Source: Trematomus loennbergii
Lineage: Eukaryota > Chordata > Actinopteri > Perciformes > Nototheniidae
Reading direction: 5' to 3'
Length of the DNA: 64,000 nucleotides
Assembly: GCA_012861695.1 (NCBI GenBank)
Contig: JAAOOA010000183.1
Location: 476,001 to 540,000 of the forward strand
The stretch's first letter is position 1. Each line of letters begins with the position of its first letter. Positions 10,602 through 19,457 of this stretch are shown one piece after another. The translations under genes were made by a program, and so were the position numbers. The notes below the pieces were generated by a model that saw only the letters and a program-made list of their open reading frames with translations, searched no databases and was not told the origin of the DNA.

Positions 10602-10990
10602 ACAGCCTGAGTTTTCAGATGGAGTTTCACTGCCCCTCCCAGTGTGGACGTTCACAACTAAACACTTTGGACATGAGGAGGGGTCGGACAACACTTTATA
10701 CAAACTGGTTTTATTCTATCATAACCGGACTCTTACTATGAGTTACAGCTTACTTCTGATCAGCAGATGGAGGTCGTCCTTTAAAGTCATGAAGTCCTTC
10801 GACCAGTCGCTCTTTAGGGACAGACAGCTGGGAGAGTCTGGTCTCTGCTGCTGGACCCTGAAACAGAAACAGATGCATACATTGGCGTTGCCTTCACTTC
10901 ATACCGACTACTTTTGTTGTAAGATTAAAGTTAGTTTATTAATAAAGCACATTTCAGACACAGAGGGAATTCAAAGTGCTTTACATAGGC
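10602..10990 (+). repeat. Unclassified dispersed repeat, copy B (3' half plus L2-like tail)
   Basis: Begins at 'cagcctgagttttcagatgg', which is the middle of copy A, and continues through the shared core into the inverted L2-like tail near 10930-10990. It contains a 117-aa ORF (10642-10995) that is not kept open in the other copies. Confidence 0.85.
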
Positions 10991-11202
10991 ATTAACACAT
11001 AATCATTTAAATACATAAAGAGATCAAATAAGCGCCCCGGCCGCTTCCTGCCGGCATCAGGCAATTTGTATACAAAGTGGCCGTAGTGGTCCATCGCTAG
11101 GCACTCTGTACATGTCCGGGAAGAAACCCATGTTACGGCTGTCTATAAGTAGGCCCTTTCACTAACTCTCACTGTTAAAATAAACCTACCGTTAAAATGA
11201 TA

Positions 11203-11855
11203 GACTGTTCATTTCTTTGTAAGAGGGCAAACTTACAAAACCTGCAAGGAATCAAATAACTATTTCCTTCACTGTATTTATTTCCAGCTACTGTTGAAGA
11301 CCAGAGGATTCTGTCCATCCTTCATTCTGGTCTTCCTGAAACGTGGCTGTGTGGATAGACACTGGACTCTGCAGCTGGCTAACAGCTGTTCATCAGGAAA
11401 GGAGAGACCTAGGGACAGTTCTTACACCAGCCCCCGTTACCCCCCCAGCTCCACCTCCAGCACCATAGCAGGGGTCAGGGTTCACCTGGCAGTAGAGCTG
11501 GTTGTGACTTTGATGAAGGCTCAGTCTCCTCCATCAGAAGTGTTTGTGAGATGGTGGAACAGCTTCTGGACAGCCTGAGTTTTCAGATGGAGTTTCACTG
11601 CCCCTCCCAGTGTGGACGTTCACAACTAAACACTTTGGACATGAGGAGGGGTCGGACAACACTTTATACAAACTGGTTTTATTCTATCATAACCGGACTC
11701 TTACTATGAGTTACAGCTTACTTCTGATCAGCAGATGGAGGTCGTCCTTTAAAGTCCATGAGCGTCCTTCGAGGGTCGCTCTTTAGGGACAGACAGCTGG
11801 GAGAGTCTGGTCTCTGCTGCTGGACCCTGAAACAGAAACAGATGCATACATTGGC
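11203..11855 (+). repeat. Unclassified dispersed repeat, copy C
   Basis: Near-identical to copy A over its whole length, with small indels around 11400 and 11758. After the shared core it continues into 'gatgcatacattggcacgct', the same flank as copy F at 36705, which shows that C and F share downstream sequence as well. Confidence 0.85.
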
Positions 11856-11922
11856 ACGCTGGAGAAAAATGATGAAATATATGTTTAATTTAAAGTCATT
11901 TTATATAACCATGTATATAAAT

Positions 11923-12651
11923 TAGGGGTGTCACGGTTCACAGAATTCACGGTTCGGTACAACAAGAAAAAGCTAAATAAAGTCCCAAATGCATAATTCC
12001 AAGGTTGTTGTTATTTATTTTTGAACAGTAGTGCAAGTTTCAGTATAAAAATAAGGAACTCTAACATTTTGAATAATGAACTGTATTACACAGTTAAAAA
12101 CAAACCCCAAACAGTAGCACACACACTCAGATGGCCGTATTATCTATAATGGCTGATGTCAAACAAAAAGTTTTCATCAAGCTGTAAAACTAAAAAGAAT
12201 GTCTTGAAAATATTACAAAATAAATAATAAGACAGTGTTTCAAAGGCGCATAGCCTATATATGGAAATAGCTTCCATTATTTATTTTGGTCTCTTGGCTT
12301 TCATGTCTATTGGCTCGTTATTGGAGTCCACAGGGAACCAGAAATGTTCCCACACAGCTGATTTCAAAGAAGCAGGTGGGTTCTAGCTCCTGTGTGTTAT
12401 CTGAAATCGCCATATTCATTTTTCTTCTTCTTGTATTTTGTTCGTTTTGTTTTCTTCTTGTTCTTCATTTGTTTTAAGGGCGGCTGGCAAACAGCTTGTA
12501 GGCGCAATACCGCCCCCTGGATTATATATAGTGTAATGGATACTGCCCTGAGTGACAGACTTTTTTCCCACTCATAAAAAAAGGCGTATTCGTCGTGTGA
12601 CTGCATGAACCGTGACGGTTCAGGACGAATACGGATACCGTTACACCTCTA
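11923..12651. mobile_element. Non-autonomous hAT-like element (729 bp) with 8-bp target duplication
   Basis: The ends form terminal inverted repeats: left 'taggggtgtcacggtt', right complement 'tagaggtgtaacggta'. Flanks are 'atataaat' (11915-11922) and 'gtataaat' (12652-12659), an 8-bp duplication with one mismatch, as expected for hAT. The flanking sequence is intact without the insert at about 36745-36830, which acts as a paralogous empty site. No transposase is encoded. Confidence 0.85.
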
Positions 12652-12659
12652 GTATAAAT

Positions 12660-13131
12660 CCATCTGTATTGCCGATGTGTGAACAGACTGTAATTAAAAT
12701 GTAAAACTTAAACGTTCTCGAGTGTCCTATATCAGCTGCTCTCTATGTAAAGGACTTGTGAAGACGTGAAGTTTATCTACAAAGTGCCTGTCCTCTCTTC
12801 AGCTGCCCTACAGCCAGCAGTGTGAAGCTAATGTAAAAACATCTGTCTTTATTGGATAACAGCGAGTTCATGCAGACTCCGGTCTGATCTGGCCGGTTAA
12901 GTGCTGAGCTTTCTGTTTGCAGATTTAAGTTACAGTTAGCTCGCTAATGTTACCGTAGCAAAAATACTACCTGAGCTGATAGTTGACTAGCTTACAGTAC
13001 ATCGAAAATAACTAACAGTTGCTTTCTACTAGCCCAGAGCAACATGTTAACTGTAAGCTAAGCTAAGGTTAGCTAGCTAGCTGTTGGTTGCTTCCAGGGG
13101 TTGTGGGTACTGTAAGCTAGGAAAGGCTACC
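12660..13131. other. No gene recognised
   Basis: The first part resembles the sequence downstream of repeat copy F. The remainder is AT-rich with many 'gctag' words and no convincing ORF. Confidence 0.5.
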
Positions 13132-13803
13132 CCTAGATTCCACCGGGTCCGTCTGCGGCGCATTACGGGCGCGTTACGGGCGCGTTACGCGGCGCGTTAC
13201 GGCTGCGCCGCGGTGCTCACGGCGATCACGGCCACTCTAGTCAATGGGTGCTATTCCACCACACGCGGCGCGTTACGGCTCAGAAGCGTCCCAGAAGCGG
13301 CTCGGCGCAGGGCTCCTCTAAAATTAGGATCGAATCCTATATCGCGGCGCAGCCGTAACGTAAGGTCGGGCAGGCAGGAAGTGGAACCTTCAGAGCATAT
13401 ATAGCATATATATATAGATATATACACACACACAAACTAATTTTGCAGACCCTATCCCTCCGTAGTCTTTCAAGTAGGAGGAGAAATGCCAGCGTTCTCC
13501 TCCGGTTTACAGGCACTGTGTAAAATATATATAGAATAATTATGGCATTTTTTTTTACCACTAAAATACAGCAACACGTCTTTGATTCATGTCGTTTATA
13601 ACTGGAATATTACAGTTATTATTAACTTTGTCTGTACAAAGTAGCCTGTCCAGGAAATATGCCCAAATCAACAAAAACTGCGAGCCGGCAGGCAAGACGC
13701 TCCGCTTCTGAAATGCTTCTGAAACGCGCCTGGTAGGGTATGGCGCCGGAGGAGGCCGGACCAAAACCGCAACGCGGCGCAGACGGACACGGTGGAATCT
13801 AGG
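13132..13803. mobile_element. GC-rich MITE-like element with about 30-bp inverted ends
   Basis: The left end 'cctagattccaccgggtccg' and the complement of the right end 'cctagattccaccgtgtccg' match over about 30 bp with two mismatches. If the transposon proper starts at 'gattccacc', it is bounded by TA on both sides (13134-13135 and 13800-13801). The interior has CpG-rich 'gcggcgcgttacgg' runs near both ends and no transposase. The superfamily is not decided. Confidence 0.8.
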
Positions 13804-13902
13804 TCTGTTATTTTCATTTCCTCGCTCGTCGGTCCTCGGTCTCACCGGAAGTTGATTTGTCTGCGCCATCTTGAGTAGCGTCCCATGGCGCTTATTTCTG
13901 CC

Positions 13903-13991
13903 GGAGGAGCGAGGAGTGAGGAGCGAGGAGCGAGGAGCGATAATGGAGGAGCGAGGAGCGAGGAGCGAGGAGCGATAATGGAGGAGCGATA
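13903..13991 (+). repeat. Degenerate 7-bp tandem array (gaggagc/ggagcga)
   Basis: Eleven or so copies of 'ggagcga' broken twice by 'taatgga', giving a short higher-order pattern. It lies between the GC-rich MITE and a LINE-like tail. Confidence 0.85.
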
Positions 13992-14000
13992 ACCGAGGTG

Positions 14001-14070
14001 CAGGTCTCCCTTGAAAAAGAGATCTATGATCTCAATGGGACCATCTGGTTAAATAAAGGTTTGAAATGAA
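14001..14070 (+). mobile_element. LINE/SINE 3'-tail fragment
   Basis: The run 'ctcaatgggaccatctggtt' followed by 'aaataaagg' is a very common fish retroposon 3' end (LINE or tail-sharing SINE). Only the tail is seen; the body is absent or unrecognised. Confidence 0.55.
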
Positions 14071-14193
14071 CCACCAGACCATCCTCCGAAATCCTCAGAG
14101 ACTCTCCCCCCCCCTTACTGTGTATCGCTCACTGATTGGACGATGCAGCGCATGCACTGATCTGATGCTTCTTGACATGAGAGCAGTTTCCCA

Positions 14194-14860
14194 GCGGAGT
14201 GAAGAAAACACATGAAACTCACGGGACTCACTCCTCAGTTCATACTGTGTTCTGTTTCAATGAATGCATCATTCAGTTACAAATATGTGATCTATCTGAA
14301 CAACTAAGTGGACAAAAATCATTTTATTCATTTATTGGAAACATTTTCATGATCGCTTTTTTCGTTTATACATTTTAAGAATGGCGTTTATCTTTTTTGA
14401 GAATGAGTTCTTATTTAATGTATTTGGGTCTACAACAGATGATACACATGTTTGTGTCAGTAAATGTGTACTAACAGAGGCGGGGGTGTTTGTGAAAACA
14501 ACGGGGACAGAGCTGCTGTCAGACGATCAGCTGTGCAGCGTCATCACAAACGGACGTGGCTTCACGTGACGCTCCGGAGGAAAGGACGTCCCATTGCTCT
14601 TAAAACTCATTTCCCTGCTTCTCGTGGTTTCCTTGCGTCTCTCCATGCTTCCTGGTGGGAGGGACTAGACGCAGGGAAACCACGCAAGTGAGGGACGCAA
14701 GGATTCCATTGAATCGACCTGAGATGCAGCCTAGGAGCTGCCACTGAGAAGGCTCTAAGGGAGATGAAGTGGGATCGTTCAGTGAGGTAGGACTGGAGCC
14801 ATCTGAGTGCAGTACCTTGAGTCCTGAGGGCAAATGTTATCATGCTGAGTGAACCCACTG
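14194..14860. repeat. Dispersed/segmental repeat P, copy 1
   Basis: Matches 40465-40563 joined to 44101-44880, that is, the second copy with a gypsy inserted in it. Copy 1 lacks about 214 bp present at 44187-44385 of copy 2, between two 'ttcgttt' words. A short inverted repeat ('cgtggtttcc' with 'ggaaaccacg') lies at 14620-14690. A LINE fragment in reverse orientation ends the block. Confidence 0.85.
14709..14858 (-). pseudogene. LINE reverse transcriptase fragment (about 50 aa)
   Basis: On the minus strand the peptide 'RTQGTALRWLQSYLTERSHF' matches the conserved block just after the palm core of L2/Rex-type reverse transcriptases ('GTAL-W--SYL--R-Q'). The identical fragment occurs at 44729-44878. 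It is too short to place in a clade. Confidence 0.7.
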
Positions 14861-15354
14861 CCCATTACAACAAATTAAGACGAGTTACAAAAACTTCAAC
14901 TTTAAATAATACTTGTAAACTCTGAATAATCCGTTGCATTAAATTGATAACATGCGTCAGCCTCGGCATTGTATGTAACACGCATGCGGACAATGCAAAT
15001 TAATCCTCTAACGTTAGTCTCTGTCTCAGACGGTCTGTCGCCACCATTTTTGATGCATATTTCATATTTAACGTTAGTTAGTTTTAGGGAAATCTTTAGC
15101 ATGTTAGCGAGCTAGCTAGCCAGCCGCGGGTTGGAAATTAAGAGCTGCCCGAGTGAAATAGCGAGTATTTGAAGTAGGGTTGAGACTAAAACTCGGCTGA
15201 AATTAGTATCCGGTACGGATAATGTACTTTTTACAAGTAAAATTATTTTTACGAGAAAAAGTTGGGAGGCAGAGTTTCGTAACATCGTGGGACCGCCGCG
15301 GCAAAATGAATATAATTCAAATGGGCCCACTTTGAAATAAATAAAACATATAGC

Positions 15355-15590
15355 TGCACCCTAAAAAGAGTTAAAGGTCCCATGTCATGCTTTTCCGGTT
15401 ATTACCCGTCCCCTTGTGTGTTATGTAGCTTTCTATGCATGTGAACAGTCTGCAAAGTCACAAACCCTAAAGTACACCCTGTAGGGAGTAAAACTCTGGC
15501 ACAGAAAAGACGTGTCTATGCTGCCCCAGAACGCCTCGTTGGAGATTTTCTTTTTCCATTGTTTTCTTCCGGGAACCAAGTGACCAGTGA
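15355..15590 (+). repeat. Dispersed fish repeat starting 'aaaggtcccatgtcatg'
   Basis: The start resembles that of the element at 22409 ('aaagggcccatgtcatggcc'), which hosts the 34-bp minisatellite. The end is uncertain; at 15591 the text changes to 'cagtgacgtgcggtgaggtt', which looks like a hAT-type end. Confidence 0.55.
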
Positions 15591-16203
15591 CGTGCGGTGA
15601 GGTTCATGGCTGGTGAGGCACTGACTCACTGAGTCAGATTTACAAATATTATATTTTGACCTTAATCGAAATATTCGGTTATTTTCAAAAGCTTTTTTAG
15701 TCTGATGCTTCGATTCATTTTAAACAGACCGTTCAACAAAAGGATACCAATCTAAATATTGGATTGTTCTTTCTTAGTAAGATCCCATTTTCATTAGAAA
15801 TGTGGTCTTACCTTGACTTGAAGATGAAGTCCATGCTATCCTTCTGGACAACAATCTCTATTACTGTTTTGTAAAAGTCCTCCTTATCTTCCTGTAGTTT
15901 CAAAAGTCTAGTTTGTTGTTTGCGTCTACCGTCTCTGCGTAGAATAAGTAGCAACAAGAACCTGTGGGCTCACGTGCGCCCCCTGCAGTGCGGCAGAGGT
16001 TATGGCTGCCTCTCCTGGTGCTTTTTTCATTGCCGTTGTACGATGAGACCAGCGAGCCTAAATATCATATATACTGAAATAAGTTATTTAGAGACTATGG
16101 ATGGCGAGGATAAATGTAATAAAGGGATCTACAAACATTACATTGGTGACCTACAGTGAGATGGGAACAGGCATGCGCTTAGGGCCCGCTTTCCAGACAG
16201 TTT

Positions 16204-16337
16204 CTGTGGGGTGACGCATTCTGAGGTGAGGCAGAGCTCATCTGTGCCTCACCTCACCCCACAGTAACTGGCTGGAGCGCGCTCACAAAATAAGTGCCGC
16301 GCTAAATTAGTGCCGCGTTCCAGCAAGTTACTGTGGG
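16204..16337. repeat. Cluster of two adjacent palindromes
   Basis: The first palindrome, 16204-16264, has arms 'ctgtggggtg' and complement, and an inner perfect 12-bp stem 'tgaggtgaggca'/'tgcctcacctca'. The second, about 16258-16337, pairs 'cccacagtaactggctgga' with 'tccagcaagttactgtggg' around a 32-bp loop. They overlap at 'cccacag'. They may be ends of hAT-like elements beginning near 15591, but no target duplication was found. Confidence 0.7.
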
Positions 16338-16492
16338 CTTACGAGAGGCAGAGCTCGTCCCTGCCTCACTTCTCATCGCTCCCGTAGCGGAGCTCGGCAA
16401 ATTAGCTGAGTTTGACTATAAAAAGCGATTGGAATCAAACAGAAATCACACTTACAACACAGATCAGTGGAGACATTTTATTATTTTACTAA

Positions 16493-16908
16493 ATGCTCTG
16501 CCTCCCCTGCCTCTCCACCATGGGCAAGACTAAAGAGCTGTCTAAGGACCTCAGGGGCAAGATTGTAGACCTGCACCAGGCTGGGATCGGCTACAAGACC
16601 ATCAGAAAGCAGCTTGGTGAGAAGGAGACAACTGTTGGTGCCATTCATCAGAAATGGAAGAAACACAAAATGAGCATCAATCGCCCTCGCTCTGGGGCTC
16701 CACACAAGATCTGGCCCTGTGGGGTATTGATGATCATGAGAGAATCCTGCAGCGCCCGCAAGGTCCCCCTGATCAAGAAGGCACATACATACATACATAC
16801 ATACATACATACATACATACATACACATACATACATACATACATACATACATACACATACATACATACATACTACATACATACATACAGGCCCGTCTGAA
16901 GTTTGACA
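16493..16908 (+). pseudogene. Tc1/mariner transposase N-terminal fragment with microsatellite
   Basis: From the ATG at 16520 the frame reads the paired-like DNA-binding region of Tc1 transposases: '[20 protein letters not shown]', '[19 protein letters not shown]', '[17 protein letters not shown]'. After 'LIKKAH' the coding sequence is interrupted by a (CATA)n array, and 'caggcccgtctgaagtttga' (normally ARLKF) resumes directly after it. The catalytic DDE domain is absent; the fragment ends at about 16908. Confidence 0.85.
16782..16888 (+). repeat. (CATA)n microsatellite
   Basis: About 107 bp of 'cata' tetramers with three short interruptions ('cacatac', 'actacat'). It starts within the Tc1 codons for KAH and ends exactly where Tc1 coding sequence resumes. 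Confidence 0.95.
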
Positions 16909-17139
16909 ATGAGGTATTTGAAGTGCACTTCAAAGGATCGAGTGCCTCCGTTTTGGAGATGATTGGACAACCTTTGGTTCTTTGACGTTTTTAGGACTGA
17001 AGCCTGACAAACAGCTCAAAAACTTGCTCTGATTTGCATGAAATCTGCGGCTATGTATTTGAAGTGTACTGTACACTTTAAAACTGAAGAGCAGGATCTC
17101 GGGTATTTGAAACGTACATGACTGAGTCTCCATAATGCA

Positions 17140-17769
17140 TTGAGACAGGGAGGTGACACTTGGACTGAGGAAATCCTTTTTGGCTCACCATCAGACTCCC
17201 ATAAAGTCCCCATTGTCATCCATACAGATGAAATCAAGCAGGGAGTTTCATACAAATACTTGGGTGTAATGATTGACCATCTGCTGTCATGGAAGGAGCA
17301 CATTGAATATCTGTGCAAAAGGACAAAACTAAGAATTTATTTTCTACGCCGTCTTAGGTCTTTTGGGGCGAGCAGAGAAATTCTTCTGTTGTTCTTTACT
17401 TCTGTGATCATGTCCATTCTACAGTACTGCAATACTACCTGGTACAAATGTTTGACAGCAGCTTTAAAATCAAAACTGCTCCACCTGTTAAAAATCTGCT
17501 CAAAGATTGTTGGTCAACCCTGCCAGAGACTCTATGACTCAGCCTGTCATAACAACCTAGTGAGGCTGTCCAACAACATCATCTCTGACCCAAAGCATGT
17601 TCTGAACAGTGAATATGAACTGCTACCATCTAATCGGAGATACAGGGTCCCACGATTCAATAAGGTCAGACTGAAGCACTCCTTTGTGCATCAGTCAATC
17701 CTCTCAGTAAATACAGAGCTGATCCCAGATCAGATGCACGCTGAAGGCTCTTTGAGCATCTCTCACTGA
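17140..17769 (+). CDS. LINE reverse transcriptase C-terminal region (209 aa)
   Basis: The open frame shows the post-palm and thumb region of a non-LTR reverse transcriptase: 'SYKYLGVMIDHLLSWKEHIE' is the classic 'YLG---D--L-W--H' block, followed by 'LRRLRSFGASREILLLFFTS', 'ILQYCNTTWY' and 'LHLLKICSKIVGQP'. The catalytic palm is missing, so the ORF is a truncated copy. The family appears to be a Rex-like fish LINE, but I cannot name the clade with certainty. Confidence 0.75.
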   Translation: MRQGGDTWTEEILFGSPSDSHKVPIVIHTDEIKQGVSYKYLGVMIDHLLSWKEHIEYLCKRTKLRIYFLRRLRSFGASREILLLFFTSVIMSILQYCNTTWYKCLTAALKSKLLHLLKICSKIVGQPCQRLYDSACHNNLVRLSNNIISDPKHVLNSEYELLPSNRRYRVPRFNKVRLKHSFVHQSILSVNTELIPDQMHAEGSLSISH

Positions 17770-17922
17770 TTGTGCTGTTATGCTAAATGTTTGTTGTTTG
17801 TGTTTCATGTATTTGTGTCTGGATATTTGTCTATGTTGGTGTTGGACATGGAGCTGCTGTGACGCAAGACACATTTCAGACTTGGTCTAATAAAGTAATA
17901 TCGTATTGTATCGTATCGTAAA
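17140..17922 (+). mobile_element. 5'-truncated LINE with 3' tail
   Basis: Contains the C-terminal 200 residues of a reverse transcriptase (17140-17769), a short 3' UTR, and a terminal 'taataaagtaatatcg' followed by 'tattgtatcgtatcgta', a short tandem tail typical of LINE 3' ends. The 5' end joins a dispersed repeat directly. Confidence 0.8.
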
Positions 17923-17924
17923 AG

Positions 17925-18232
17925 CTGCCTCAGTGATTTTGGTCCTGACCCTGGGGACGATGAGTAAACCTGCCCCGATGATCTGAGAGCTCTGGGTGGC
18001 TCGTTACAGAGCAGCATATCAGACATGTATTCTGGTCCCAATCCATTGAGTGCTTTGTAAGTTAAAAGTAAGATTTTGAAGTGTGTTCTTTTCTTTTATT
18101 GGAAGCCAGTGCAGAGCTTTGAGAGCTGGGGTGATGAGCTTAAATCTTCTGGTTTTGGTGAGGACTCTGGTGGCAGCGTTCTGGATGTGTTGCAGCGGTC
18201 TGTAAAAACACTGTTGCAGTAATCAAGTCTGC
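17925..18232 (-). mobile_element. L2-like LINE fragment, antisense
   Basis: On the minus strand it reads 'KALNGLGPEYMSDMLLC' and 'PPRALRSSGQ', the same C-terminal ORF2 blocks as in the LINE at 50076-51677. About 300 bp is present with frame breaks, and it joins repeat copy D at 18233. Confidence 0.75.
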
Positions 18233-18391
18233 TTCTATCATAACCGGACTCTTACTGTGAGTTACAGCTTACCTCTGATCAGCAGATGGAGGTCGTCCTT
18301 TAAAGTTTATGAAGTCGTCCTTCGAGTCGCTCTTGAAGGACAGACAGCTGGGAGAGTCTGGTCTCTGCTGCTGGACCCTGAAACAGCAACA
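18233..18391 (+). repeat. Unclassified dispersed repeat, copy D (core only)
   Basis: Starts at 'tctatcataaccggactctt' and matches the shared core of copies A-F, then continues into 'gatgaatgtgcatgtgtgac', shared with copy E. Confidence 0.85.
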
Positions 18392-18496
18392 GATGAATGT
18401 GCATGTGTGACATGTTTAAAAAGATCAACTAATAAGATCACAGATGTGTGAGTGAGGAAGTCCGTGGATTGGTCAATTTGGACCAATCAGCTGGGG

Positions 18497-19433
18497 CTTA
18501 ACGTAACGGCTCCGCGGACGTAACGTAACGGCTCCACGGATTGGTCCATTTCGTTCCGGGTACAGCATGACATCATGCCGTACCCGGAAGTTTTTCTGAC
18601 ATAAATGAGATTTAAATACAGAACAAGACCGACTGACTCTATTAGAGTGAACCTAAGTGGGTCCAGCAGACCCCTCTGTGGTGGACTCCATGCAGTGCCA
18701 GTCCTCTCACTGACTGTAAAAAAGAGTGAATGCACTTATTTTACACATGTGCCATAAGATGCTTGTAAGGTGGTGATTAAGGTGAAGTACTCACTATGTG
18801 GGCCATAATAATATCTGAGAAACTGTCGTTTTCTTGGACCTTGATGTGAAGTAAATATTTTTGATGAGCTTTGGGTATTGCAATTTCACACGTGTACACA
18901 AGTAGCTTAATTCAACTGATGAGGGCTGTGTGAATAAATGTAAGCGATGTGATGCAAGTAGCTCTTGGCCACTTTTTTCAAAGTAGCTCTCAGATGAAGA
19001 AAGGTTGGAGACCCCTGTCTTAGATAGATGCTGTCTAACGAGAAAGGGTTTGGACTCTACTGAAGAAGCTTTGCATGTTTCTCACCTGCTGTACTTTTGG
19101 TAATGCAATTGACTAGAGTAAAGTTCTTCCTAAGGAAACACCGCTCTCACTCTCCTGATTATTTGTCCCATTTATCAGGCCGTAAAACAAGCTGGAGAAA
19201 AACTGCTGAAAAACATGCTGGACAAGACTTCATACCAGTTTTATTCTATCATAACCGGACTCTTACTGTGAGTTACAGCTTACTTCTGATCAGCAGATGG
19301 AGGTCGTCCTTTAAAGTCTATGAAGTCGTCCTTCGAGTTGTCGCTCTTTAGGGACAGACAGCTGGGAGAGTCTGGTCTCTGCTGCTGGACCCTGAACAGA
19401 TGAATGTGCATGTGTGACATGTTTAAAAAGATC
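18497..19433 (+). repeat. Duplicated segment, copy 1 (second at 35780-36716)
   Basis: Nearly identical to 35780-36716 over more than 900 bp and including the dispersed-repeat core (copy E here, copy F there). It begins with a 21-bp tandem around 'cggacgtaacgtaacggctc', two units here and three in the other copy. It holds the common fish repeat text 'aaaggttggagacccctgtc'. No ORF of note. Confidence 0.9.
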
Positions 19434-19457
19434 AACTAATAAGATCATACTTTATAT

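Noticed and set aside
13084..13404. 106-aa Arg/Ala-rich ORF
   Set aside because: CpG-rich transposon end read through; no domain, and the frame is explained by lack of AT-rich stops.
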